Shown in pieces: positions 44,237 through 53,760 of a stretch of DNA of 64,000 nt. The DNA is from Glaciecola sp964195425 (GTDB lineage: Bacteria; Pseudomonadota; Gammaproteobacteria; Enterobacterales; Alteromonadaceae): positions 7,865 through 71,864 of the forward strand of contig CAXMOM010000022.1 in NCBI GenBank assembly GCA_964195425.1. Reading direction: 5' to 3'. The position numbers and the translations under genes are program-made. The notes beneath the pieces were generated by a model that did no database searches, was not told the origin of the DNA, and saw only the letters and a program-made list of their open reading frames with translations. Positions within the stretch are counted from its first letter, which is position 1. Every line of letters begins with the position of its first letter.

Positions 44237-47044
44237 ATGAAAAGAAGCTACTTAGGAACTGCGATTAAAGCAGCTTTATTAATTCCAAGTGCTATTACAT
44301 TGGCTACGTTGCCAGTTATGGCGCAAGAGTCAGACAACGATCAAGACAACGTAGAAGTTATTGAAGTACGCGGCTTAATTAGTAGTCTTAAGCGCTCATT
44401 TTCCGATAAAAAAGAAGCGCTCATAGTTTCTGACGGAATTGCTGCTGAAGATTTAGGTAAATTTCCAGATCAAAACGTTGTTGAATCATTACAACGTATT
44501 ACTGGTGTTTCAATCGATCGAAATGGCGGTGAAGGTCAATTGATCTCGGTTCGAGGCTTTGGTCCCCAATTTAACTTAGTCACTATTAACGGTCGTCAAA
44601 TCGCCACTGAGCGTCCGGGACGTGAATTTAGTTTTGACATATTAGCAGCCGAATTAATCTCTGGTGCTGAAATTTACAAAACCTCATTGGCAGAAAATCA
44701 AAGTGGTGGTATCGGTTCGTTTATTAATTTAAAAACCGCCAAGCCATTCGACCTAGATGGTTTTAAAGCCGTTGGAAGCATCAAAGCGACCAATGACAGC
44801 TTGTCTGGAAATACTACACCTTCATTTAGTGGATTGATAAGTAATACATTCATGGACGATCGCCTGGGTGTTTTATTCTCATTGTCATCACAAGAACGTG
44901 ATGCGCAAATTAACCAAGCCGATACTCGTGGTTTTTATCGCGTAGACCGCATAGCGACCAACGACTTCAATGCAGACTTGAATACAGGTAAAGAAGCTTT
45001 TAATGTATACGTGCCAAGAAACCTCGATTTGGTTTCTAACAAAGAAGAACGTAAACGTGAAAGTGGAACTTTGACTGTGCAATTTGCTGCTACAGAAGAC
45101 CTAGAGTTAACATTTGACGGTTTATACTCAAAATTCAGCGTAGACTCGCAAGTAAGCAACTATGCTAACTGGTTTACGCCGGGTAACTTTCGTGACTTTG
45201 AAGTAGATGAAGCAACAGAGACGGTTGTATTTTGGTCACATAACTCTGCAACAGATCCAAATGGTAGCGGTGCCGGTGCTACAGATTTCGTTCAGCAAGG
45301 GCTAGACAGAAACGTAGAGATTTCTGGATTTGGTTTTAATGCCGATTGGGATATTACCGAAACGTTAAATGCCGATTTTGATATATCTACTTCTTCTGCT
45401 GAAGACTTTAGTGGCGACCAAAGCCGCGTGTTCACTGTAATGGGTTACCCAAATGGTTATACTTACGACTTCAGCCAAGGTGGCGAATTACCTAGCTTGA
45501 TGAGCGATGGTATTTCTGGCCCATTTACTGCTGCTGATGCTAATAAACTGCGTGCTCACTATGTAGAACGTGGTGGTGATGAGCGCGAAGATGAAATCAC
45601 AGAAATGCGGGCTGACTTTACTTATTTACCAGACAGCGAAACCTTCACACGCTTAAAGTTTGGTGCCTACACGCAAGACAGAACTAAATCTAGCAAAATA
45701 TTCCAATCGCCTAGCTTACCTAACTGTTTTTACTGTGGTTACGGTATTCCAATACCAGATGGCCTTGCTACTTTAGTATCGCCAAACGATTGGTTTAATG
45801 GTATTCCAAGTGCATTTTTTGGCTACGATGTTGATCAATATTTAGATTATTTAAGTTCAGATGCAGCTATTACAGCGCAAACAAACCTTAGAAACTCCTT
45901 AGGTTTAAGTGAGCTTCCTGCTGATAACATAGCAGCTTTTGCTGCCTTAGATTATTACACGCCAGTTGAGCTGGGTACTAGCTTCGAAATTGACGAAGAA
46001 ATTATTGCGGTTTATGCCGACTTTGTGTTTGAAGGGGAAGCTGGTGATATGCCTTGGACAGTTAACTTGGGCTTCAGATATAGTGAAACCGATACTACCG
46101 CCTCTGGTTTACAAGCAACATTGTTAGATATTGCTGATAACCCGACCGATGGTACAATTTTAGATCAAGTCTATGAAGTAGATAGCAATGGTCAAAGAGT
46201 TTCAAGCGATATTGCGATTTCTAATAGCTATACTAATCTGTTGCCAAGCTTAAACGTGAAGCTTGAAGTTGAAGAAGACATGTTATTACGCTTTGGCTAC
46301 TCAGAAACGATTACTAGACCCACAATGGAGTCGATGGCGCCTGTAACTAATATAGGCACTACGCGTCCAGGTATTCTATTAGCTGCTGGTGGTAACCCAG
46401 GCTTACAACCTTACTTATCTACTAACTGGGATGTATCTTATGAATGGTACTATGCCGATGCAAGCGCGGTATCGATTGGTCTTTTCAGCAAAGAAGTAGA
46501 AAGTTTCATAACAAACATAACCGCTGATGAAGTGTTTTCCTTAGCTAGTGGTCCTTATACCTTTGCGGTTAACCGTCCAAGAAACGGCGAAACAGCGAAA
46601 GTTGACGGTTTAGAGATGGCGTGGACCCATGTGCATGAAAGTGGCTTTGGTTTCCAAGTAAACGCAACTGTAGTAAACAGTGACGCTGTGATTGATGAGT
46701 CGAATTCGTCACAAACGTTTGCGCTTGAGGGCTTAGGTGACTCTCAAAATGCGGTGTTCTTTTACGACAAAGACGGCTTTCAAGCACGTATTGCGTTTAA
46801 CAACAGAGAAACATTCCTACAAACCTTTAGTAACGGTGATACCGGCGAACCAGAGTTTGTTAAGACTTATGGACAATGGGATATAAGCTCGAGCTACGAA
46901 ATTAATGAGCACTTAACTGTATTATTTGAAGGTGTAAACGTGACTGACGAATATACGAATAAAGTTGGTCGTATACCGTCACACTTCACCGAACAAGTGA
47001 GAACTGGTGTGCGTTACTCAATTGGCCTTAGAGGTTCATTCTAG
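44237..47044 (+). CDS. TonB-dependent receptor of a halogenase/SapC locus
   Basis: 935 residues: a signal peptide ending near MAQES, a TonB box-like VEVIEVRG, a plug (KFPDQNVVESLQRITGVSIDR, ISVRGFGPQFNLVTING) and a large barrel ending in YSIGLRGSF with terminal Phe. The plug signature places it in the large Caulobacter/Xanthomonas-type receptor group often used for glycans and other large ligands. A tryptophan-halogenase-like gene and SapC follow, a conserved trio in Alteromonadales and Xanthomonadales; the substrate is unknown. Confidence 0.88.
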   Translation: MKRSYLGTAIKAALLIPSAITLATLPVMAQESDNDQDNVEVIEVRGLISSLKRSFSDKKEALIVSDGIAAEDLGKFPDQNVVESLQRITGVSIDRNGGEGQLISVRGFGPQFNLVTINGRQIATERPGREFSFDILAAELISGAEIYKTSLAENQSGGIGSFINLKTAKPFDLDGFKAVGSIKATNDSLSGNTTPSFSGLISNTFMDDRLGVLFSLSSQERDAQINQADTRGFYRVDRIATNDFNADLNTGKEAFNVYVPRNLDLVSNKEERKRESGTLTVQFAATEDLELTFDGLYSKFSVDSQVSNYANWFTPGNFRDFEVDEATETVVFWSHNSATDPNGSGAGATDFVQQGLDRNVEISGFGFNADWDITETLNADFDISTSSAEDFSGDQSRVFTVMGYPNGYTYDFSQGGELPSLMSDGISGPFTAADANKLRAHYVERGGDEREDEITEMRADFTYLPDSETFTRLKFGAYTQDRTKSSKIFQSPSLPNCFYCGYGIPIPDGLATLVSPNDWFNGIPSAFFGYDVDQYLDYLSSDAAITAQTNLRNSLGLSELPADNIAAFAALDYYTPVELGTSFEIDEEIIAVYADFVFEGEAGDMPWTVNLGFRYSETDTTASGLQATLLDIADNPTDGTILDQVYEVDSNGQRVSSDIAISNSYTNLLPSLNVKLEVEEDMLLRFGYSETITRPTMESMAPVTNIGTTRPGILLAAGGNPGLQPYLSTNWDVSYEWYYADASAVSIGLFSKEVESFITNITADEVFSLASGPYTFAVNRPRNGETAKVDGLEMAWTHVHESGFGFQVNATVVNSDAVIDESNSSQTFALEGLGDSQNAVFFYDKDGFQARIAFNNRETFLQTFSNGDTGEPEFVKTYGQWDISSSYEINEHLTVLFEGVNVTDEYTNKVGRIPSHFTEQVRTGVRYSIGLRGSF

Positions 47045-47072
47045 CCAAAATAGTGTAGATATTGTTGTAAAC

Positions 47073-47100
47073 AAAAAGGGGGCTTGTCCCCCTTTTTTTA
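47073..47100 (+). terminator. Terminator after the TonB receptor
   Basis: AAAGGGGGC / TGTCCCCCTTT stem followed by T-run, 28 bp after the stop. It probably lowers, rather than blocks, expression of the downstream halogenase gene, which has its own 120-bp upstream space. Confidence 0.88.
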
Positions 47101-47236
47101 TAGCGCTAGTTTGTGTAATTAACAATGTTTTTGAGATAAGCTATAGGCACTTTGACACAAGTCCCTTGGCACAAGACTATTACTTGTCCAGCACTTGTGT
47201 AAACATCTTGTATAGCATTGCTTAATGGAGTTTTAT

Positions 47237-48760
47237 ATGGATACGATAACTAAAAGCATATTAGTTGTTGGTGGTGGCACTGCTGGATGGTTAACCGCTG
47301 CGTTGTTGGCCAAACAACATGGTCATTCTATTGAAATTTGTTTAGTTGAATCATCTGATATTCCAACCGTTGGCGTGGGTGAGGGCACTTGGCCATCGAT
47401 GCGTTCTACCTTACAAAAAATTGGTATTTCAGAATCTGAATTCATTTGTGAATGCTCGGCGACCTTTAAACAGGCGAGTAAGTTTGTTAATTGGACATCA
47501 TCATCAGAAGAATATTTTCATCCATTTACACAACCGGCCGGTTATGGAAAGTTCGAAATTGCACCCTATTGGGAATCACTATCCACTGCGTCAACCTTTT
47601 GCGATTCAGTTACCTTCCAATCTCAAATGTGTAAAATGGGCTTAGCCCCTAAAAATATTACTCACAAAGAATATGAAACGGTAGCTAATTATGGCTATCA
47701 TTTAGACGCTGGGAAATTCGCCCAGTTGCTTAAAAAACATTGTGTAAATGTGCTTAATGTAAAGCATATAATTGCTAATGTTACAAATGTAAATCAGCAT
47801 CAAGATGGCAGCATAGCCAGTGTTGATACAGATATTGCTGGCTTGCTAAGCGCCGAGTTTTTTATTGATTGCACTGGGTTTTCGTCATTGCTACTTGGGC
47901 AAACCCTAGGCGTGCCATTTATTGATAAAAGCCACATTCTTTTTAACGACACCGCGTTAGCAATGCATGTACCATATGCAAATGAAAACGACCCTATTGC
48001 CTGCCATACTATATCGACCGCACAAACTGCAGGCTGGATTTGGGATATTGGTTTACAGCACAGGCGCGGTGTAGGCTATGTATTTTCAAGTAAGCATGAA
48101 TCATTAGAAGATGCAGAGCAAAAACTCAAACGTTATATTGGCCCTCAAGCGGTAGATATTCCAGTACGTAAAATTCAGTTTAAAACCGGGCATAGGGAAG
48201 TTTTTTGGTGCCACAACTGCGTGGCGATTGGCTTATCTTCCGGATTCTTAGAACCTCTTGAAGCTTCTGCGCTTATGTTAGTTGAAACCTCTGCCAATTT
48301 TATTGCCGACCAACTTCCTTTAACCAAGGCCGAAATGAAGCCAATGGAAAAGCGGTTTAATCAGGTGTTTATCGCTAAATGGCGTGGCATCATAGATTTT
48401 TTAAAGTTACATTATGTCTTGAGTGAGCGTCAAGAGCCTTATTGGAAAGACAATAAAAACCCGTCAAGCATTCCTGATTCCCTCGAAGAAATGCTGCTAC
48501 TTTGGCAACATAGAGTTCCCAGTGAATACGACTTCTTGCAAAGCTATGAAGCCTTTAATGCCGCGAGTTATCAATATGTGCTCTACGGTGGCGGGTTTAA
48601 ATCTGATTTCAGCTTGTTATCGCATACCATGACACACGCTGCGCGTGCTAAGAAACAATTAGATATAACCGCTAAAACGGCGCAGCAAATGGCCTTGAGA
48701 TTGCCCAAGCACAGAGATCTTATTAATCAAATTAAACAACAAGGCTTTGCAAAGTTATAA
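47237..48760 (+). CDS. Flavin-dependent tryptophan halogenase family protein
   Basis: 507 residues. The FAD-binding GGGTAGW is at residues 12-18, and the flavin-dependent halogenase fingerprint WxWxI appears in modified form as GWIWDIGLQHRRG. The ASKFVNW stretch corresponds to the region with the catalytic lysine of PrnA-type enzymes. Homologues in receptor/SapC clusters have not, as far as I know, been shown to halogenate tryptophan, so the reaction is uncertain. ATG 47225 is also in frame, but ATG 47237 follows GGAG at 7 nt. Confidence 0.85.
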   Translation: MDTITKSILVVGGGTAGWLTAALLAKQHGHSIEICLVESSDIPTVGVGEGTWPSMRSTLQKIGISESEFICECSATFKQASKFVNWTSSSEEYFHPFTQPAGYGKFEIAPYWESLSTASTFCDSVTFQSQMCKMGLAPKNITHKEYETVANYGYHLDAGKFAQLLKKHCVNVLNVKHIIANVTNVNQHQDGSIASVDTDIAGLLSAEFFIDCTGFSSLLLGQTLGVPFIDKSHILFNDTALAMHVPYANENDPIACHTISTAQTAGWIWDIGLQHRRGVGYVFSSKHESLEDAEQKLKRYIGPQAVDIPVRKIQFKTGHREVFWCHNCVAIGLSSGFLEPLEASALMLVETSANFIADQLPLTKAEMKPMEKRFNQVFIAKWRGIIDFLKLHYVLSERQEPYWKDNKNPSSIPDSLEEMLLLWQHRVPSEYDFLQSYEAFNAASYQYVLYGGGFKSDFSLLSHTMTHAARAKKQLDITAKTAQQMALRLPKHRDLINQIKQQGFAKL

Positions 48761-48787
48761 GCCATTTATTATTAAACAGAGGACTGC

Positions 48788-49552
48788 ATGTCTACACCTA
48801 TATCTTCACCTGTTCATCCTGATCAACACTCTGGGCTTAAAATAAAAGAGCAAATTGATTTCACTGCACTAGCAAAACGTCAGTTTGCAGCGTTAACGGT
48901 ACAAGAGTTTGCTCAAGCCGCAAGTAGCTACCCAATAGTGATGCTAAAAGACGGCCATTCTGGGAGCTTTGTTAGCGTAGCTTTATGGGGCTTTGAAGCT
49001 GACCAAAATGTATTGCTTAATGCGAGTGATAACGCATGGGATGCAATTCATTTACCTAACGAAGTACAGTGCGAACCGTTCTTTCTTGGTCCTTCTGCTG
49101 AGGATGCTAAAACCTTAACCATGCATATAAATGAGGCAAGTACTTTAGTGCAAAAAGAGGGCGTGCATGCTTTGTTCGACAATGAAGGCGAAACTGCTTA
49201 TTTGAAGTCAATGCAAGCGAAGCTAGCCGAGCACTACCAAAACCAAGTGTTTACCCGAGACTTTATCAACCTTATGTTAGAAAAGAACTTACTTAAAGAA
49301 ATTGAGATTATGGTTGCTTACCAAGATGACAAAATAAGACGTGTAAAAGGTCTTTATACAATTGATGAAGAGGCATTGTCTGCCTTAGATGAAGAGACCG
49401 TGCTGTCCTTTTTTAAGCGTAATTTGTTTGTGCCTATTTACGCAATGCTTGGGTCATTGACGCAGTTTAATCGCTTGATGAAATCAAATAATCAAAATAA
49501 TGTCTATGCAAAAATTGCACGACTACAAATGAGAACACCAGGCGCGCAATAG
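48788..49552 (+). CDS. SapC-family protein
   Basis: 254 residues, soluble, with AAASSYPIVMLKDGHSG-like SapC features (YPIVMLKDGHSGSFVSVALWGFE, LFDNEGE, DFINLMLEKNLLKEIEI). The family is named after an S-layer-associated protein of Campylobacter but its members in TonB-receptor loci have no demonstrated role. It is 27 bp downstream of the halogenase gene and is very likely in its operon. Confidence 0.8.
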   Translation: MSTPISSPVHPDQHSGLKIKEQIDFTALAKRQFAALTVQEFAQAASSYPIVMLKDGHSGSFVSVALWGFEADQNVLLNASDNAWDAIHLPNEVQCEPFFLGPSAEDAKTLTMHINEASTLVQKEGVHALFDNEGETAYLKSMQAKLAEHYQNQVFTRDFINLMLEKNLLKEIEIMVAYQDDKIRRVKGLYTIDEEALSALDEETVLSFFKRNLFVPIYAMLGSLTQFNRLMKSNNQNNVYAKIARLQMRTPGAQ

Positions 49553-49905
49553 GAATAGTGCTAACTAGAGATGGGTACAAATTAACAAGCATGGGGCTTT
49601 AAAACTTGAGTGATTCAGGCTTGTTTCTCATTTGAATTGATTTTAGTGGTGAGCGCTCTCATCTAAAAGTGACCACAGTTTCCAACTAGTCCTAAAGTGA
49701 TCAATATGGCTTTCCTCAGCTACAATAATCGCTTGAATGACCATAAATTTATTGAAATCAATAATTTATATGTACTAGTGATATATAAATTTGATCTTTT
49801 TGATCTTGTTAACCGTTGCTATTAATGGTTGATTTGAATAAATAACCCAACGGGGCATTAATTTAAAAAAGAAAATTTATCTATAACACGGAGTCTGTAG
49901 TAATA
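49553..49905 (+). other. 353-bp intergenic region before the polyamine-type sensor pair
   Basis: AT-rich with no gene. It contains a perfect 8-bp palindrome GAGCGCTC (49651-49658) and probably the promoter of the next operon. No IS91 end recognised here by eye. Confidence 0.4.
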
Positions 49906-51042
49906 ATGCTTAAATACATCGTTCGAAAATTCCCAGCCGTTTGGATTGGGCTGTTTTTTACTCTCGCTCCAGTTTGTGTATTTGCAGAAAACCAGCAAGT
50001 ACTCCGTTTACTGGTTTGGGAAGGTTATGCCCCCGAAGCTCAGCGTGAACAATTTCGACAATATATATATGAGAAGTATGCAGTTAATCTTACCCTAAAA
50101 GTCGATTATATAGCAGATGCCGAGGACGGCTTTGAGGCCTTACGCTTAAAAAAAGCGGATGTTGTGAGTCCCGCTCATAATCGTATCAATGATAAACGTT
50201 TTAAAATGATTGATTCAGGGCTACTACTGCCACTTAATCTTGAAAATTTGCCGAATTACCAACAGCTGAACCCGTCTTTTAAGCGCTTAGATCACTTGGT
50301 AAAAGATGGAGTTCATTATGGTTTGCCCTTTGCGTGGGGGCCTTATGGGCTTGTGTACAACACTGAGGTTTTTGAGAAAGCACCGGATAGTTGGAATGTG
50401 CTCTGGGAACCACAATATAGTGGGCATTACAGTATTGCCGATTATGGCGAAATTAATATTTATCTTACGGCTTTGGCAATGGGTTATGACAAAAATGCCT
50501 TAGGTGATTTTGACCAGCTAAATAATAAAGCATTTAAAGCAAAATTAGCTGCGTTACTAGCCAATGCAAAATCACTGTGGGTAGGTGTTGATACCGCCGA
50601 TGACCTACAGCAAAAAAAGCTAGCTTCTTCTTGGGGTTTTTCTCTACCTGAGTTAAAACAGCGGGGTGAAATTTGGAAATGGGCTTACCCTAAAGAAGGC
50701 GTGCCTGGCTGGATTGATAATCATGTCATTAGTCAGGAACTCGCTAACAAGCCACAACTAAAACGCATTGCAGAGGAATGGATAAACTTCACCATTAGCT
50801 CGGAATTTCAGACCAGTGTGCTGGTGGCAGCATTGAGCACTAATCCGGTTAATATTGTGACCGTTGAAACCGCTTCTGAACTTCAGAAACAAGGGTTTTA
50901 CGCCCGTTCTCTCACTGATCCTGAGGCTGTAATTGTTCTAATGCCGGAGCTTGACCGGCGCAGCCGCAACGGCATTGATGGCCTATGGAATAAAGCATTA
51001 AAACACTTTTCAGCAAGTTCAAATGGCCTCGATCTCAAATGA
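49906..51042 (+). CDS. PotD/NspS-like periplasmic substrate-binding protein
   Basis: 378 residues with a signal peptide (cleavage near VFAEN) and the type II periplasmic-binding fold of the spermidine/putrescine class: VLRLLVWEGYAPEAQ at the start, YGLPFAWGPYGLVYNT and IDNHVISQELA. No ABC permease or ATPase is adjacent; instead the stop overlaps a GGDEF-EAL gene (ATGA). That is the arrangement of NspS-MbaA in Vibrio cholerae, where NspS senses norspermidine and spermidine and signals to MbaA. The ligand is inferred. Confidence 0.82.
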   Translation: MLKYIVRKFPAVWIGLFFTLAPVCVFAENQQVLRLLVWEGYAPEAQREQFRQYIYEKYAVNLTLKVDYIADAEDGFEALRLKKADVVSPAHNRINDKRFKMIDSGLLLPLNLENLPNYQQLNPSFKRLDHLVKDGVHYGLPFAWGPYGLVYNTEVFEKAPDSWNVLWEPQYSGHYSIADYGEINIYLTALAMGYDKNALGDFDQLNNKAFKAKLAALLANAKSLWVGVDTADDLQQKKLASSWGFSLPELKQRGEIWKWAYPKEGVPGWIDNHVISQELANKPQLKRIAEEWINFTISSEFQTSVLVAALSTNPVNIVTVETASELQKQGFYARSLTDPEAVIVLMPELDRRSRNGIDGLWNKALKHFSASSNGLDLK

Positions 51043-53108
51043 GAGAAAGTAAACGGCCTTTTACTGACAGCCTGTCATACACATTGGCTAAAAATAGCGT
51101 ATTCGTGACGCTAGTAGTTGGTTTTCTACTTAGCTGTATTCAGATTGGGCTTGATTTTGCTCGTGAACAGGATGCGATAGAAAAGTTCGCCTCGGAAATT
51201 CTGGCGGCCAATCAGTTTGCCGCAGCGGATGCTACTTTCCACCTCGATGCGTCTGCCGCAGAAGAAGTGGCTAAAGGTATCTTGCAGTATCACTCAATTA
51301 CATCAGTCATTATCACCAATGAAAATGATGAGGTGCTGACTCAGCTTACTTCTAACGATACTGAAGAATTGGAAAGCGGTGCAGGGTATAAAATATTTGG
51401 AGAAATCAAAAAATTTAATCAAGCTTTACATATGAAAAGTGGCGAGAATATCGGCAATTTACGCATTTATATCGACCCCGCTTTAGCCTCTGAGGGTTTT
51501 GTCGATCGTTCGGTACTGGTGCTCTTGTCTGGATTGGTGCGAAATATTCTTTTGGCCTTCATTCTTGTATTTGTTTTTTATCGGACAACGACAAAAAAGG
51601 TTATCGCTATCGGTGCCGCCCTCAATGATTTTGATCTGGATAATCCGCTTAAGAACCGTTTACCTCAAAGTAACACTAAGCAAAAAAATGAGCTTGATGA
51701 TTTAGGCGACTCCATTAATCGATTGTTGGATATTATTTATAGTGACATAAAGAAGCGTGAAAAACGTGAAAAGCAACTTTATGCCAGCCAGGAAAAGCTT
51801 ACCCACCAAGCTAATCATGATTTACTGACTGGCTTGGTAAATCGCCGAGGTTTTGAACGGAAGTTATTTCAGGCAATGGAAAGCCAAGAGACCGAAAACG
51901 CTGAACATGTTTTTTGTTATCTCGACCTTGATCAATTCAAGATTATTAATGATACTTGCGGCCATATCGCAGGCGACGAGTTGTTACGCCAAATAAGTCA
52001 GTTATTAAAATCGCATATTCGTAACCACGACGTATTGGCCCGTTTAGGTGGCGATGAATTTGGTATTTTGATGGAACATTGTAATATCGAAAACGCCAAA
52101 CAGCTTGCTCAAAAATTGATTGATAGAGTGAGTCAGCATCGGTTTCTATGGGAAGGCAAACCTTTTGCTATTAGCGTCAGTATTGGCATGGTTCCTATGA
52201 GTGATAGTATTAGCAACACCAACGATTTGTTGCGTTTCGCAGATATTGCCTGTTACGCGGCAAAAGACGCGGGACGTAATTGTTTTCGCACTTACACCGA
52301 GAGTGTTTCGGACATAGCCAAAGTCCATGGTGACATGGAGTGGGTGACTAAAATCAACTGGGCGTTAGAAAACAACAGCTTTTGTTTGTACGCCCAACTC
52401 ATCGAACCTAATACACAAACCAATATAGCGGGCCTTCACTACGAAGTGTTACTGCGCATGATCGACGAGTCTGGTTCGATTATAGCACCGGGTGTTTTTT
52501 TATCGGCCGCGGAACGTTATCACCTGATGACAAAGATCGACATGTGGGTGATCGACAACCAGTTTGATTACTTATCCAGACACCCACAACACCTGGCAGC
52601 ACTCACACTTTGCTCTATCAATCTTTCTGGACCCTCACTTACGGCTCCGGGCTTCCAGCAGACAGTGATTGATTGTCTTAATCAGTACCGAATCCCAGCA
52701 GAGAAAATATGCTTTGAAATAACAGAAACAGCGGCTATTTCTAACCTTACCGATGCCACTGCCTTTATTGATGCCATGCACAAAAAGGGCTGTAGTTTTG
52801 CACTCGATGACTTTGGTACTGGATTGTCGTCCTTCGCATATTTAAAATACCTCCCCGTTGACTATTTAAAGATTGACGGTGTGTTTGTCAAAGGGATAGT
52901 CGACGACCCAATCGATTATGCCATGGTGAAATCAATTCACGAGGTAGGGCGGGTAATGGGTAAAAAGACGGTAGCCGAATTTGTTGAAAACAGTGAGATT
53001 GGATCTAAGCTGAAGGAAATAGGTGTGGATTATTCCCAAGGATATGGCATTGCTAAACCTTGCCCAATTGAAGAGCTACAGTGGAATAATACCCATCACT
53101 CTACTTAA
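51039..53108 (+). CDS. MbaA-like membrane GGDEF-EAL protein
   Basis: 689 residues: TM1 (about 20-38), a periplasmic domain (about 40-155), TM2 (about 158-182), a HAMP-like linker, a diguanylate-cyclase domain with intact GGDEF in ARLGGDEFGIL and an I-site RNHD five residues upstream, and an EAL-type phosphodiesterase domain with EVL in place of EAL, ITETAAISN, DDFGTGLSSFAYLK and LKIDGVFVKG. The catalytic residues of both domains look intact. It overlaps the PotD-like gene by 4 bp. The C-terminus stops at 53108, where an IS91 transposase remnant begins on the other strand; a truncated or replaced tail is possible. Confidence 0.85.
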   Translation: MRESKRPFTDSLSYTLAKNSVFVTLVVGFLLSCIQIGLDFAREQDAIEKFASEILAANQFAAADATFHLDASAAEEVAKGILQYHSITSVIITNENDEVLTQLTSNDTEELESGAGYKIFGEIKKFNQALHMKSGENIGNLRIYIDPALASEGFVDRSVLVLLSGLVRNILLAFILVFVFYRTTTKKVIAIGAALNDFDLDNPLKNRLPQSNTKQKNELDDLGDSINRLLDIIYSDIKKREKREKQLYASQEKLTHQANHDLLTGLVNRRGFERKLFQAMESQETENAEHVFCYLDLDQFKIINDTCGHIAGDELLRQISQLLKSHIRNHDVLARLGGDEFGILMEHCNIENAKQLAQKLIDRVSQHRFLWEGKPFAISVSIGMVPMSDSISNTNDLLRFADIACYAAKDAGRNCFRTYTESVSDIAKVHGDMEWVTKINWALENNSFCLYAQLIEPNTQTNIAGLHYEVLLRMIDESGSIIAPGVFLSAAERYHLMTKIDMWVIDNQFDYLSRHPQHLAALTLCSINLSGPSLTAPGFQQTVIDCLNQYRIPAEKICFEITETAAISNLTDATAFIDAMHKKGCSFALDDFGTGLSSFAYLKYLPVDYLKIDGVFVKGIVDDPIDYAMVKSIHEVGRVMGKKTVAEFVENSEIGSKLKEIGVDYSQGYGIAKPCPIEELQWNNTHHST

Positions 53109-53439
53109 CTCATTCGGATAACGTGCTAACAGTAATCGAAGTGGAATGGGTAAGCTTAAAACCATTTTCTTATGGGATAGCCTTAAGCGCATCATCGATC
53201 AACAATGCTGCGCTTTGTGCCATGCGCCTAGCACCACAACTGGGGAAAAATGCACGTCGCTTGCAGCTAAATGCGACCAACTTCTCGTGTTTGCAGTCAC
53301 CGCACACGACGCACAAAAACCCGAGCTCTAACCGACCACAACGGAGAAACTCATCAAACTCACGTTCAATATATTTGGGTAAGTATTTGCCTTGCTCGGC
53401 TAAGTTTGCAGTAAACTGCAGAAGACCATCATTTTGAGA
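53104..53439 (-). mobile_element. IS91-family transposase, N-terminal remnant
   Basis: Reading the minus strand from about 53439 gives LPKYIEREFDEFLRCG, then the zinc-binding part GFLCVVCGDC ... KLVAFSCKRRAFFPSCGARR, the N-terminal zinc domain of IS91-type rolling-circle transposases. A TAA at 53172-53170 interrupts it; in shifted frames PIRKW and then VLSLPIPLRLLLARYPNELS continue the family sequence to about 53104, so it has at least two small deletions and lacks the catalytic part. The fragment abuts the stop codon of the GGDEF-EAL gene. Confidence 0.85.
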
Positions 53440-53466
53440 CTATTGCTCTTCGTTAGATTGATGTCA

Positions 53467-53760
53467 TCACCACCTTATCTGCACATTATCACCCTCTTTT
53501 TCTGTGCAATAAAGAGTCTCAACACGATGCGGATAACAAGGTTTAGCTTTGTATTTTTTTTTCAATTTGATTAGCTTCTTATTACACATTACTACTTGAT
53601 CATATAAATTTCCGCGGAGGCTAGATTGGATCGCAGCTATTTCTAAAGTCAATTGAGCGTCAAGTTCTTAAGCTGTTACCACACTTGCGACCAGAGATAA
53701 GCCTAACAAAGAAGCACGCATAGCGTGAGATAAGTACGATTTACTTTGAGGTTGTTGCAT
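53467..53760 (-). pseudogene. Small secreted protein interrupted by an ochre codon after the signal peptide
   Basis: ATG 53760-53758 is preceded by AAAGGAAA at good distance. The first 30 codons give a signal peptide with hydrophobic core ASLLGLSLVASVVTA. Codon 31 is TAA (53670-53668), exactly after the predicted cleavage residue. The frame stays open for 66 more codons (ELDAQLTLEIAAIQSSLRGN ... to TGA 53469-53467), ending in a basic, cysteine-containing tail. One base change from CAA, GAA or AAA would explain it. I do not recognise the family. It lies between two IS91 remnants. Confidence 0.7.

Noticed and set aside
49651..49658. Perfect palindrome GAGCGCTC as a LacI-type operator
   Set aside because: The symmetry does not extend beyond 8 bp, there is one copy only, and no LacI-family gene is nearby.
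53123..53437. Plus-strand open frames of 104 and 61 residues after the GGDEF-EAL gene
   Set aside because: The minus strand here encodes recognisable IS91 zinc-domain sequence; the plus frames are its shadows.
53668..53670. Recoded stop (selenocysteine-like) in the secreted-protein gene
   Set aside because: The codon is TAA, not TGA, and no recoding signal is visible; a nonsense mutation is simpler.
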